Shown here piece by piece: positions 45,701-51,729 of a DNA stretch of 64,000 bases; position 1 is the stretch's first letter; each line of letters begins with the position of its first letter. Source of the DNA: Phycisphaerales bacterium (GTDB taxonomy: Bacteria; Planctomycetota; Phycisphaerae; Phycisphaerales; UBA1924); the NCBI GenBank assembly GCA_007693785.1, contig RECY01000024.1:186001-250000 (forward strand), in the 5' to 3' direction. The notes under the pieces are model-generated. The model had not been told where the DNA came from, searched no databases, and saw only the letters and a list, made by a program, of their open reading frames with translations. Position numbers and translations under genes: made by a program.

Positions 45701-46313
45701 GGCGCAGGGGGAGCAGCTCCAGCGGCTCGGGGTCTTCCCGAAGGAGCTGACCCCGGAGCAGCTCGTGGAGTTCCTCGTCGGGCGTGCGGTCTACATGGAC
45801 CTGAACCCGGAGGCGGCGGTGCAGGCATCGGCGGCCCGGGTCACGGTGGACCGCCTCTCGGAGCGGATCGTGTCGTCGGTGCTGGCGACCTATCAGTCGG
45901 TGTTCGGCGATTCGGGGGGCGGCGAGCGGGAGGCGGAGATCCGCGATCGCCTGGACGAAGCGGTGAATGACTATCTGGCGAACCGGAGCGATGAGATCAT
46001 CGATCCGGTCGCCTTCCGCGGGTTTCTGGAGTTCAACGAGCGTCACGCGGCTTCGGCGCAGGACGTGCGCGAGTTGCGACGCCTGTTCGATGAACTTAGT
46101 CTGCTCGGGCTCAGCCCGCTCGAGCTGGGCGTGGCGCGCGAGGTGCTGCTCGGGGGCATCCGCCCGGACATCATGACGACCGAGGAACTGCTCGGTGTGA
46201 TCCTCGCCCCCGTGCCGAGCCTGCGGAGCGTCCCGCCGGGGCCCGCGGGTGCCGGCTCGGCGGACGAACCGACGCCCGTCCCGACGGACGCATCGGGCGA
46301 GCGGGAGGGGTGA
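36723..46313 (+). CDS. Giant two-partner secretion exoprotein (filamentous haemagglutinin type)
   Basis: A 3196-residue secreted adhesin-like protein. A long signal peptide with a basic start is followed by the TPS domain (about 45-330). The secretion motif reads NPAGVYFG in place of NPNGI, and SFNIAPHQTVRFVQP is typical of the haemagglutination activity domain. About 2600 residues of short beta-helix repeats rich in G, T, A and S follow (GNATL, TLTGT, GSITDAG and similar). After about residue 2985 the sequence turns helical and charged, ending in a proline-rich tail. I found no cysteine and only three lysines. Direct export by the TpsB upstream is expected. The helical end could keep it on the surface; this is inference. 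Confidence 0.9.
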   Translation: MVRAQNRHLARNEGVRRVIGVRRGLQIALAAGLAIGYAQVAAAGPQDERVVRGAASFSRSGHETVIHAGHNAVIHYQSFNIAPHQTVRFVQPDASSRVLNRITGADPSRIDGTLIANGRVYIVNPAGVYFGNGATVNVGAIYAAAGTMTDSDFLAGVDRFTGLSGRVSNLGTIRAREVHFIGRTVENFGTLVTPEGLVTMSAGDDVLIGRLEGGVFARIESREGSAGGELRQDGRIEADGGRVMMGTGDEFALAIGADAYVRAAQVRANGGGARHAVRVEGTIDARDQGPGGTGGEVEILGDRIALLGAEIDASGAGGGGRVRVGGGYQGGEGLRAAERVYVDRGSVIRADATVAGRGGDVVVWADGLTSYHGSIFARGGVFGGDGGSVEVSGKTFLRFDGAVDVSSPLGRAGVVLLDPRDITIVETGADDADLTATGILFGAAESTDDFTISAAALEALVGDIELQAQRDLTVAFALNLANQTAGESVTFRAGRDIRLNAGVTTGGGDLLLLANDATTPAPPGAQNGSVFVSAPVNLAGGSFTSSGVGFTSTALITAGDATLTHTGAMSLGAMTLGAGGMDATTSATIATTGLLNITGDAVFNAGGLITLSQITPGGSILLTTPGNASVTSTGPIEFEALTTIGGTLAATAQSGTITNNGALSVGGISTFTANTPGIPPLGIDLSDFSAGGAVALNTTAGARVGATGGLALGASSIGGALTATAASGNLTDTGVIGVGGNATLSAPSGAITLNNSFNVAGNTLLNSSGNATFVSSAAVTLGDSTVGGNLNVTSGGALADSGAVSVAGAGAFIGNSINLDQTSVGTTVRLTSLGNATFAAASGLQLGGGASVVGGTATLNAGAGALTGTGLQAASAGLTGTSINLTGVSVPGALTLNTAGNATIGATSAVTLGTGSSIGAGLNVTTSAGSITDAGTVTVTGAVTLNAAGAISVDTFNTSGGAYTLTAGSGGATVVNQNAVTIAGATVSGPLRVTGGGSVTNTGPITVTNATGTPSLFSSTAAGFINLGQGGTFSATGPISLNTVSGNATLVGISGLNLGATSVAGSLTVAAQAGAITNTSGTVAATGAASFTTFAGNITVNNLAVTSPVTLSGSANVTLSNTGNLALAGSVGGNLIATSTGTLTDSGPLTVAGGSVLSGSGGIVFDQTTFTGTVGLFTGANATVTAPTLVLAGSTVSGDLFATASTGAMAGAGATVNVDGNAEFVSVGNLSFPALNVAGSVLASSSAGSVALTNAGTLRLATGTSASTTLTATATTGDLLNLGAVSAGGAVSLQALAGDVEISGLATPSTVRLRASGDVAYSAPSITLGGGGSEAGGLMDLRATAGSLTGTGLVATDARLEATGAITLGGVQVSDELLVLSGGDATLNATGAAGIILAPGSTIDGDLTLFTPTGDIRDAGAVTVLGSAIDLHAGGGSIDLGSTIGAGATWRLRAGTDARVSTPSLSLNVATSEIGGDLTLVTDTLIPVGAWSGSLGSGGLFTLAPRTLGRPIFLGSATGPGLEFSSADLAELATTGFGSLGFGEPGASPVTIGATTFNLPTIVRGSTIGASGPITTGGAALTLEATNTLTLSGTINTGAGALDLSGPITLAGVTTLQGGALTVTDTIDGGSGLTVSVATADFGGAIGQGVPLASLNLTTTGGAGSLGSVRTVGGQTYTNASTLTLTGDLRSTGGGTIAFAGPVQLAGAGGSREIRVDNAGAGTNAITFAGTVDGARALDLIVAPARARFGASVGGSVRPLGLSSDGGLTLLGEVAIDGPLHVGGSLLLNAPAISITTAGGSASLLGGVQGGSAFTLNTGAGEVEIGTGIGQVTPLLSMSVVGGAVTLPSVGTALGSGVNGTLSVTASGPLDLAGSNYRAGTIVLTAGGGHRLHQNTTLRASAGQLALLGGPVEMGSFDLDLNGVGGGVTLAGATGSAASDLTIHAGGLASLGPIGSGAGRLGSIRITAPDVNLNAAVFGTLFEAQPIAPTDTITLGGAGGGGFALTGAEMARLADGFDSITFGRAGGQHAVDLRGFAFTDPLFVRTPLGAVTITGDLIGSGNAALDLAASAVTLGGAIATSGGAVRFGGATTVGGPGVRVVDAGGGGVTFEHAVQGPGGLVVRGGAVRFDGNLGGATGLGLFDAEGASVRLGGAVVRASSARLVSAGELLLAGGALDVETTGGDAVLAGSVIRLAAGSTGASVRTNGGDARFLGAFDASGAGGAPTLLIDAGSGDVSASDPIGAGGAFASAAIQGEGVSLVGVRTTGAQSVTGQSLTLSGLFASSTSGSLIYTGPTTLAGDVEARSAGGTGQDVRFGRVDGPFTLTLDAGSNGAIRTGEIGLTQPLAGVELRGTSVELASVITDGAILVDAPALLGGVVRSLSDGVTFERSLTLTGPSTIEGRGGDVRLLGAVDGASALALIAPGREVAVSAPIGDATPLLSLDAAGATLRFGDVSTSGGQTYAGALTLAGELSSTNAGVTIGGATTLAGDSAVLAPSLGVGIGSIDGPFALRLDTGANDLDLSAGIGQSLTIGRLTVERAGAVAFGAARADSVRIENVSGVVTIPGTVVLSGTDGLLARSGGLTLTGRLESAGDLAIETAGATLIGASADLSAFTGSILQTGPGAVRLEQDLRLSGGGLSFDGPVTLGAGVGEFAGSGIAFGGGLEPAGPGVALVLASPGAMRLGGDVGGATPFASVTTSGGGMTELGGSVFATGEVFFGGDAVLVGDTRIDGRQGVRFGGGIESDSDGMHALEIAVDTSDIGRDLPLVRFGGRVGVVNRPRSLEINLSGRGGVAAEVPTIVFYDESSILDAPSAANGLFFRVSETFAVGRGEKIAAVGPVGIDAGVSASFGDISSLSDIDVVSPRIVLLLRPPQPVFDPVLQAATPESSDQGIDFVSLTAIRFSTTPELDGTGGAPQFATADAGNITSSLADQFSIRAFTTLNRDDLIRGDQYFDLRAQGATNTNVAEALAGAAPRTDASRSVVSELAVGAAQGEQLQRLGVFPKELTPEQLVEFLVGRAVYMDLNPEAAVQASAARVTVDRLSERIVSSVLATYQSVFGDSGGGEREAEIRDRLDEAVNDYLANRSDEIIDPVAFRGFLEFNERHAASAQDVRELRRLFDELSLLGLSPLELGVAREVLLGGIRPDIMTTEELLGVILAPVPSLRSVPPGPAGAGSADEPTPVPTDASGEREG

Positions 46314-46409
46314 GCGGGGCGAGAGAAGCCGCGGGGCGGTCGGGAGCGCGTGCGTGAGGCGTGCCGACCGGCTCCGGGCAGGGAAGCATCGAAGGAGGCC
46401 AGTCGGCCC

Positions 46410-47477
46410 ATGAGCACAGCGGACGTTGAAGCCCTGGCATCGGAGATCGAGAGCGACGCGCCCAGCGGCGTGGACCTGTCCTACGACCCGGCGTATTTCG
46501 CGCTCGTCAAGAGCGCGGAGGGCACGCCCGAGCAGCAGGTTGGCGACTCGGTCATCGAGGCCGCCGAGCCGAACTGGCGCGAGGTGCGCGAGGGTGCGAC
46601 GGCCCTGCTCCGACGCTCGCACGACCTGCAACTCGCGGTTGTGCTGACCGCCGCGAGCGTGCGCACGCACGGGATGGGCGGGTTGGCCGACGGGATCGGG
46701 CTGATCCGTCGCCTGGTCGAATCCCGCTGGGACACGCTCTACCCGCGTCTCGACCCGGACGACGGGAACGACCCGCTGGAGCGGATGAACCTGCTCTCCC
46801 CGCTGGCGGCATCGGCGGCGAGTTCAAGCGATCCGTACCGCATCCGCGACGCGGTGCTCGACGCGGTGCTGATCGAATCGCGCCAGGCGGGGCGGTTCGG
46901 GCTCCGGGACATGCTCCTCGCCGATGGGGAGGACCTGCCGACGAGCCCGGACCGGGCGACGCCGGCGAGTAGGGAACTGATCGAGGCGGCGATCCGCGAC
47001 GCGGACGCCGACGCGCTCCGAGCGGCCGCGGGTGAGGCGAGCCGAGCGGCTGAGGAACTCGACACCCTCGGCAGGCTTTTGCAATCGCTCGCATCGGGCT
47101 CGGCGCCGGACCTGAAGCCTCTGGCGGCTCTGGCTCGCCGGGCGTCGGCCAGCCTGCTCGCGGGCCTTGGCGAAGCAGCGGGCGAAGGCGAGAGCGGTGA
47201 GAGCGGAACCGGGTCGGACCAAGCCGCCGGCTCGGGTTCGCCTTCGGGCGGCAGCGGGGGCGACGGGGTGATCCGCTCGCCGCAGGACGTGGTGCGTGCG
47301 CTGGATCGGATTGTGGCATACTACGAGAAACACGAGCCGTCGAGCCCGGTGCCGCTGCTGCTGGGTCGGGCCAAGCGTCTGGTATCGCGTCCGTTCCTGG
47401 AGATTCTGGAGGACATGAACCCGGACGCGATGGAGCGTGTGTACATGATCGGCGGGCTGAAGCCGCCGGAGGAATAG
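46410..47477 (+). CDS. tssA: T6SS cap/baseplate protein TssA
   Basis: Primes and coordinates sheath and tube assembly. The 355-residue protein opens with the ImpA N-terminal domain: LASEIESDAPSGVDLSYDPAYFAL, then PNWREVREGATALLRRSHDLQLAVVLTAASV and SRWDTLYPRLDPDDGNDPLERMN. A Ser/Gly-rich linker precedes a C-terminal domain with SPQDVVRALDRIVAYYEKHEPSSPVP, LLLGRAKRLV and MNPDAMERVYMIGG, as in the TssA branch with a short CTD. ATG 46410 follows AAGGAGG with an 11-nt gap. It opens the second T6SS block, 96 bp after tpsA; no clear promoter box was seen in that gap. Confidence 0.93.
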   Translation: MSTADVEALASEIESDAPSGVDLSYDPAYFALVKSAEGTPEQQVGDSVIEAAEPNWREVREGATALLRRSHDLQLAVVLTAASVRTHGMGGLADGIGLIRRLVESRWDTLYPRLDPDDGNDPLERMNLLSPLAASAASSSDPYRIRDAVLDAVLIESRQAGRFGLRDMLLADGEDLPTSPDRATPASRELIEAAIRDADADALRAAAGEASRAAEELDTLGRLLQSLASGSAPDLKPLAALARRASASLLAGLGEAAGEGESGESGTGSDQAAGSGSPSGGSGGDGVIRSPQDVVRALDRIVAYYEKHEPSSPVPLLLGRAKRLVSRPFLEILEDMNPDAMERVYMIGGLKPPEE

Positions 47478-47508
47478 CCCGATGGGGTCGTTTGAACCCC
47501 GGATCGGG
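47478..47508 (+). terminator. Hairpin directly after tssA
   Basis: CCCGATGGGGT and ACCCC-GG-ATCGGG form an 11-bp stem with a 2-nt bulge and a 7-nt loop, starting at the base after the tssA stop. There is no T-tract, so it may stabilise mRNA ends instead of ending transcription. Confidence 0.45.
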
Positions 47509-47614
47509 TGATCGATCGCGGATCCTGGCGTGGTCGGCGGGATGATCGCGAATTTCGGGTCGCGCACGCGGGGGCGGGGCCCGGGGGTTGTGACCGCAAG
47601 AGCGAAGGACAAGC

Positions 47615-48136
47615 ATGGCAAAGCAAAGCAGTCAGAAATTCGTGGCCCGGAACCGGGCGCCGCGCGTGCAGATCGAGTACGACGTCGAGTTGTACGGCGC
47701 GGAGAAGAAGGTCAACCTCCCGTTCGTGATGGGGGTGATGTCGGACCTGTCGGGGAACCCGGCCGAGGCGCTGGCGCCGGTCGCGGACCGGAAGTTCATG
47801 GAGATCGACGTCGACAACTTCGACGATCGGCTCAAGAGCATGAAGCCGCGGGTCGCGTTCCAGGTGCCCAACACGCTGACGGGCGAGGGGAACATGTCGG
47901 TCGATATCACGTTCGAGAGCATGGACGACTTTTCGCCGGCGGCGGTGGCGCGGAAGGTGGACTCGCTGAACAAGCTGCTGGAAGCCCGGACGCAACTCTC
48001 GAACCTGCTGTCCTACATGGACGGCAAGAGCGGCGCCGAGGCGCTGCTGCAGAAGGTGCTGGCGGACCCTGAACTCTTGAAGACCCTCGCCGCCGCCCCG
48101 AACCCCGGCGCCGGCGACGAAGGCAAGGAGGCCTGA
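47615..48136 (+). CDS. tssB: T6SS sheath small subunit TssB
   Basis: Forms the contractile sheath with TssC. The 173-residue protein has the family start SQKFVARNRAPRVQIEYDVE, then LPFVMGVMSDLSG, the segment DRKFMEIDVDNFDDRLKSMKPR, and VDITFESMDDFSP. The C-terminal helix ends in the lysine/acid-rich tail typical of TssB. Lys content is normal here, unlike in the adjacent TpsA. The tssC gene follows after 4 bp. Because a TagJ gene is present, recruitment of ClpV to TssB through TagJ is possible, as shown in P. aeruginosa. Confidence 0.97.
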   Translation: MAKQSSQKFVARNRAPRVQIEYDVELYGAEKKVNLPFVMGVMSDLSGNPAEALAPVADRKFMEIDVDNFDDRLKSMKPRVAFQVPNTLTGEGNMSVDITFESMDDFSPAAVARKVDSLNKLLEARTQLSNLLSYMDGKSGAEALLQKVLADPELLKTLAAAPNPGAGDEGKEA

Positions 48137-48140
48137 ACCC

Positions 48141-49637
48141 ATGGCTGAAACCAACCCCCAAGCCCAGAGCGCTGCCGCGGGCGAGACGATCGAGGCGAGT
48201 GCGTTCGAGTCGCTGCTGACCAAAGAGTTCAAGCCCAAGAGCGACCGCGCGAAGGACGCGATCGAGGCGGGCGTGCGGACGCTCGCGACGCAGGCGCTCG
48301 CGGACACGGCCCTCGTCTCCGATGACGCCGTGCGCACGATCGAGGGCATCATCGCCGAGATCGACCGCAAGCTGAGCGAGCAGCTCAACGCGATCATGCA
48401 CCACGAGGACTTCCAGCGCCTCGAGGGCTCGTGGCGCGGGCTGCACCACCTGGTCAACAACACCGAAACCGACGAGTTCCTCAAGATCCGCGTGATGAAC
48501 GTTTCCAAGAAGGAGCTCGGCAAGACGCTCAAGAAGTACAAGGGCACGGCCTGGGACCAGAGCCCGCTCTTCAAGCGGCTCTATGAGGACGAGTACGGGA
48601 CGCCGGGCGGGGAGCCCTACGGCTCGCTCGTGGGCGACTACGAGTTCGACCACAGCCCGCCGGACGTGGAGATGCTGGGGAGCATCGCGCAGATCGCGGC
48701 CGCGGCGCACGCGCCGTTCATCGCCTCCTCGGCGCCGACGCTGCTGAACATGGAATCGTGGCAGGAACTGAGCAACCCGCGCGACCTGACCAAGATCTTC
48801 CAGACCGCCGAGTACGCCCCCTGGCGCAGCCTGCGTCAGAGCGAGGACGCGAAGTACGTCGGGCTCACGATGCCGCGGTTCCTCTCACGACTCCCCTACG
48901 GCGCGAAGACCAACCCGGTCGACGAGTTCGCCTTCGAGGAGCAGACCGAGGGCGGGGACCACAGCAGGTACACGTGGTCGAACGCGGCGTACGCGATGGC
49001 GGTCAATATCAACCGCTCGTTCAAGAACTACGGGTGGTGCAGCCGCATCCGCGGTGCGGAGTCCGGCGGCATGGTCGAGGGGCTGGCGTGTCACACGTTC
49101 CCGTCCGACGACGGCGGCGTGGACATGAAGTGCCCGACGGAGATCGCGATCACAGACCGTCGCGAGGCGGAGCTCTCCAAGGCGGGGATGCTGCCCTTGA
49201 GCCACTGGAAGAACACGGATTACGCCGTGTTCGTGGGGGGGCAGAGCCTGCACCAGCCGGCGGAATACGACGACCCGGACGCGACGGCGAACGCTGAACT
49301 GGGCGCACGTTTGCCGTACCTGTTCGCGACGTGTCGCTTTGCGCACTATTTGAAGTGCATCGTCCGGGACAAGGTCGGCTCGTTCAAGGAGCGGGACGAC
49401 ATGCAGCGCTGGCTGCAGGACTGGATCATGAACTACGTCGAGTCCAACCCGGCGCTGGCGTCGGAGGAGCAGAAGGCCCGCAAGCCGCTGGCGGCGGCCG
49501 AGGTGCAGGTCGAGGAGATCCCGGGCAACCCGGGGTACTACAGCTCGAAGTTCTTCCTGCGTCCGCACTACCAGCTTGAGGGTCTGACTGTTTCGCTCCG
49601 ACTCGTGTCGAAGCTTCCCTCGGCCAAGGGTGGCTGA
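48141..49637 (+). CDS. tssC: T6SS sheath large subunit TssC
   Basis: The 498-residue large sheath subunit. Landmarks are IMHHEDFQRLEGSWRGLHHLVNNTE in the N-terminal half, GDYEFDHSPPDVEMLGSIAQIAAAAHAPFIASSAP, FLSRLPYGAKTNPVDEFAFEE, and LPYLFATCRFAHYLKCIVRDK, all strongly conserved. The C-terminus PHYQLEGLTVSLRLVSKLP ends in the sheath handshake strand. It starts 4 bp after tssB with the two proteins expected in equal amounts. A hairpin and a 131-bp gap separate it from hcp. Confidence 0.98.
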   Translation: MAETNPQAQSAAAGETIEASAFESLLTKEFKPKSDRAKDAIEAGVRTLATQALADTALVSDDAVRTIEGIIAEIDRKLSEQLNAIMHHEDFQRLEGSWRGLHHLVNNTETDEFLKIRVMNVSKKELGKTLKKYKGTAWDQSPLFKRLYEDEYGTPGGEPYGSLVGDYEFDHSPPDVEMLGSIAQIAAAAHAPFIASSAPTLLNMESWQELSNPRDLTKIFQTAEYAPWRSLRQSEDAKYVGLTMPRFLSRLPYGAKTNPVDEFAFEEQTEGGDHSRYTWSNAAYAMAVNINRSFKNYGWCSRIRGAESGGMVEGLACHTFPSDDGGVDMKCPTEIAITDRREAELSKAGMLPLSHWKNTDYAVFVGGQSLHQPAEYDDPDATANAELGARLPYLFATCRFAHYLKCIVRDKVGSFKERDDMQRWLQDWIMNYVESNPALASEEQKARKPLAAAEVQVEEIPGNPGYYSSKFFLRPHYQLEGLTVSLRLVSKLPSAKGG

Positions 49638-49655
49638 GTTTGTGATCAGAATGTG

Positions 49656-49684
49656 CCCCGCCCGGTGAAGGACGCCGAGCGGGG
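49656..49684 (+). promoter_or_regulatory. Weak hairpin between tssC and hcp
   Basis: CCCCGC and GCGGGG form a 6-bp stem with a 17-nt loop. A 10-bp palindrome GGAGCGCTCC lies about 20 nt further on. Either could mark an mRNA end that separates hcp from the sheath genes. Confidence 0.3.
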
Positions 49685-49768
49685 TGTTCGAGGGTGATTC
49701 TGGGGAGCGCTCCGTGTGGGCGTGCTCCGAGCAACTGAGCCGAAAGACCGCATCGCAAGGAGATTCCC

Positions 49769-50245
49769 GTGCAAGCGTACCTGCAGGTGAAAGACGTCAA
49801 AGGGCCGGTGACCGAGAAAGAGCACAAGGATTGGATCTACATCCACGGCTTCAGCTTCGGGGTGAGCAACCCGAGCTCGGGCGACCCCAGCCGCGAGGGC
49901 AAGCTGGTCGCCGGGGGCGCGCACTACGGCGACATCAACATCACCAAGTACACCGACGTGACGACGCCGCTGCTGGCGAGCCTGTGCTCGCAGGGCAAGC
50001 ACGTTCCCGAGGTGAAGATCGAGGTCTGCGAGGACGCGTCGAAGGTCAACCCGATCCTGTCGATCACGCTGACCGACTGCCTGATCAGCTCGGTCCAGAC
50101 GAGCGGCGGCGGCGACAAGCCGATGGACGCGATCTCCGTCGCCTACGCGAAGATCAAGGTCCAGACGATCGCGCTCGATGAGAAGGGCGGCAAGAAGGCC
50201 GACGCGGACTACACGTGGGACCTGCTCACGAAGAAGCTCGCCTGA
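49769..50245 (+). CDS. hcp: T6SS tube protein Hcp (TssD)
   Basis: Forms the hexameric rings of the inner tube that is shot into target cells. The 158-residue protein shows the Hcp pattern: AYLQVKDVKGPVTEKEHKDWIYIHGFSFGV, then EGKLVAGGAHYGDINITKYTDVTTPLL and the late IKVQTIALDEKG...YTWDL. GTG 49769 has AAGGAG with a 6-nt gap, one of the best Shine-Dalgarno sites in the window. A strong hairpin with a T-run follows the gene, which fits a separate abundant hcp message. There is no C-terminal effector extension. Confidence 0.97.
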   Translation: MQAYLQVKDVKGPVTEKEHKDWIYIHGFSFGVSNPSSGDPSREGKLVAGGAHYGDINITKYTDVTTPLLASLCSQGKHVPEVKIEVCEDASKVNPILSITLTDCLISSVQTSGGGDKPMDAISVAYAKIKVQTIALDEKGGKKADADYTWDLLTKKLA

Positions 50246-50269
50246 TCGGCGTGTGACAGAGCCATGCAC

Positions 50270-50302
50270 CCATCGCCCGGGGAGACCCGGCCGATGGCTT
50301 TT
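50270..50302 (+). terminator. Intrinsic terminator after hcp
   Basis: A 12-bp stem with one mismatch (50270-50281 with 50286-50297), a GAGA loop, and CTTTT directly after. It is the best terminator in the window and lies 25 bp after the hcp stop. Confidence 0.7.
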
Positions 50303-50369
50303 GAGCGCGGGGTCGCGCCGGGCCCCGTAGGTTTCGGAACGAGCGACGCGGTGTTTTGGGGAGCGTGCG

Positions 50370-51212
50370 ATGTCCGCCGAAGAGCTGATCCGTGCCGGGC
50401 GACTCGACGAGGCGCTCTCGGCTCTTCTGAACGAGGTCCGCGCCGAGCCTGGCGACGCGGGTAAGCGTGTGTTCTTGTTTCAGCTCCAGTCCGTGCTCGG
50501 GAGCTGGTCAAAGGCGCTCGCGCAGCTCAACGTGGCGGCGGAGCTTGAGGCGTCCAAGGTGCTGCTCGCGCAGATCTACCGCCCGGCGCTCGAGGCGGAG
50601 GTGTTCCGGGCGGAGGTGTTCGCTGGGCGGCGCTCGCCGATGGTGCTGGGTGAGCCGCCGGCGTGGCTGGGGATGCTGATCCAGGCGATCGCGCACGACG
50701 CGGCAGGGGAAACGTCGGCCGGCGCGGCGCTCCGTGATCGTGCGCTCGAAGAGGCCGAGCCCTCGCCGGGTTCGATCACGACCGCCTCGCCGGACGGTGA
50801 CAGCTCGTCGCACCGTTTCGAGTGGCTCGCGGACGCCGACCCGCGCCTCGGCCCGGTCTTCGAGGTGATGCTCCAGGGCAAGTACTACTGGGCGCCGGCG
50901 GAGCGCGTGCGTGCGATCCGGTTCGAGGCGCCCGAGTCCCTGCGGGACATGGTCTGGGCCCCGGCGATGGTGACCTGGCGCAACGGCGGCGAGGCGGCGG
51001 CGCTCGTGCCCGTCCGCTACGCGGGGACCGAGGCCGCGAGCGATGACCGCCTGCGCCTCAGCCGAGCGACCGCGTGGGAAGAAGCCGGCGGCTCGGTCCG
51101 CGGGCTCGGGCAGCGGGAGCTGGCGACCGACGCGGGCGAGTTCGCGATGCTGAGCGTGCGCAGGATCGAGTTCGACGCGAACGGGACAGACGGGGAGGCG
51201 GGCGTTGGCTGA
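50370..51212 (+). CDS. tagJ: T6SS accessory protein TagJ (ImpE family)
   Basis: A 280-residue cytoplasmic protein. ImpE/TagJ proteins link ClpV to the sheath subunit TssB in P. aeruginosa. The N-terminal helical repeats show ELIRAGRLDEALSALLNEVRAEP and RVFLFQLQSVLGSWSKALAQLNV, and the C-terminal SciE-like domain shows FEWLADADPRLGPVFEVMLQGKYYW and VRAIRFEAPESLRDMVWAPA. These match the family in order. ATG 50370 has GGGGAG with a 6-nt gap. The gene overlaps tssE by 8 bp, the usual TagJ-TssE neighbourhood. Confidence 0.9.
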   Translation: MSAEELIRAGRLDEALSALLNEVRAEPGDAGKRVFLFQLQSVLGSWSKALAQLNVAAELEASKVLLAQIYRPALEAEVFRAEVFAGRRSPMVLGEPPAWLGMLIQAIAHDAAGETSAGAALRDRALEEAEPSPGSITTASPDGDSSSHRFEWLADADPRLGPVFEVMLQGKYYWAPAERVRAIRFEAPESLRDMVWAPAMVTWRNGGEAAALVPVRYAGTEAASDDRLRLSRATAWEEAGGSVRGLGQRELATDAGEFAMLSVRRIEFDANGTDGEAGVG

Positions 51213-51729
51213 ACGGGGGACCGAGCTCGACATCCAGCCGGCGCTGCTCGATCGCCTGATCGACGACACGCCGGGCTCGGGGACGGACCGTCGCGAGCGA
51301 CGGACGCTCTCGGCAGCGCAGTACCGCGCGGCCGTCCTGCGCGACCTGGAATGGCTGCTCAACACCGCGGCCCCGCCGGAGAGCGCGATCGATCCCGGGC
51401 TCAGGCACGCCGCCGCGTCGGTCGTGAACTTTGGGATGCCGGACTTCTCGGGCCTCTCGGCCAGCAGCGTCCGCCCGCGGGACCTGGAACGCGCGATCGC
51501 CCGCGCGATCGAACGGTTCGAGCCGCGGGTGCTCAGCGAGACGCTCTCGGTCAAGGCAGTGCTGGAGGGCGACGATGCCGAGCAGAACCGGATCTACTTC
51601 GAGATCCAGGGCGAGCTGTGGGCCAATCCCGCGCCCGAGTCGCTGCGATTGCGGACGAGCGTGGACCTCGAGAGCGGGCGGATCGAAGTGACCGAGGGCG
51701 GAGCGAGCGGGGGCGGCGGGCGTGGATAA
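51205..51729 (+). CDS. tssE: T6SS baseplate protein TssE (gp25-like)
   Basis: The 174-residue gp25-like baseplate subunit that nucleates the sheath. The N-terminal helix has PALLDRLIDD, followed by AVLRDLEWLLNT, the gp25 signature segment VVNFGMPDFSG, and RAIERFEPRV. IYFEIQGELWAN and LRTSVDLESG are the sheath-like strands. The TTG start overlaps the end of tagJ; no better in-frame start is present. Its stop lies within the first codons of tssF (8-bp overlap). Tight overlap fits production of a fixed-ratio baseplate wedge. Confidence 0.92.
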   Translation: MAERGTELDIQPALLDRLIDDTPGSGTDRRERRTLSAAQYRAAVLRDLEWLLNTAAPPESAIDPGLRHAAASVVNFGMPDFSGLSASSVRPRDLERAIARAIERFEPRVLSETLSVKAVLEGDDAEQNRIYFEIQGELWANPAPESLRLRTSVDLESGRIEVTEGGASGGGGRG

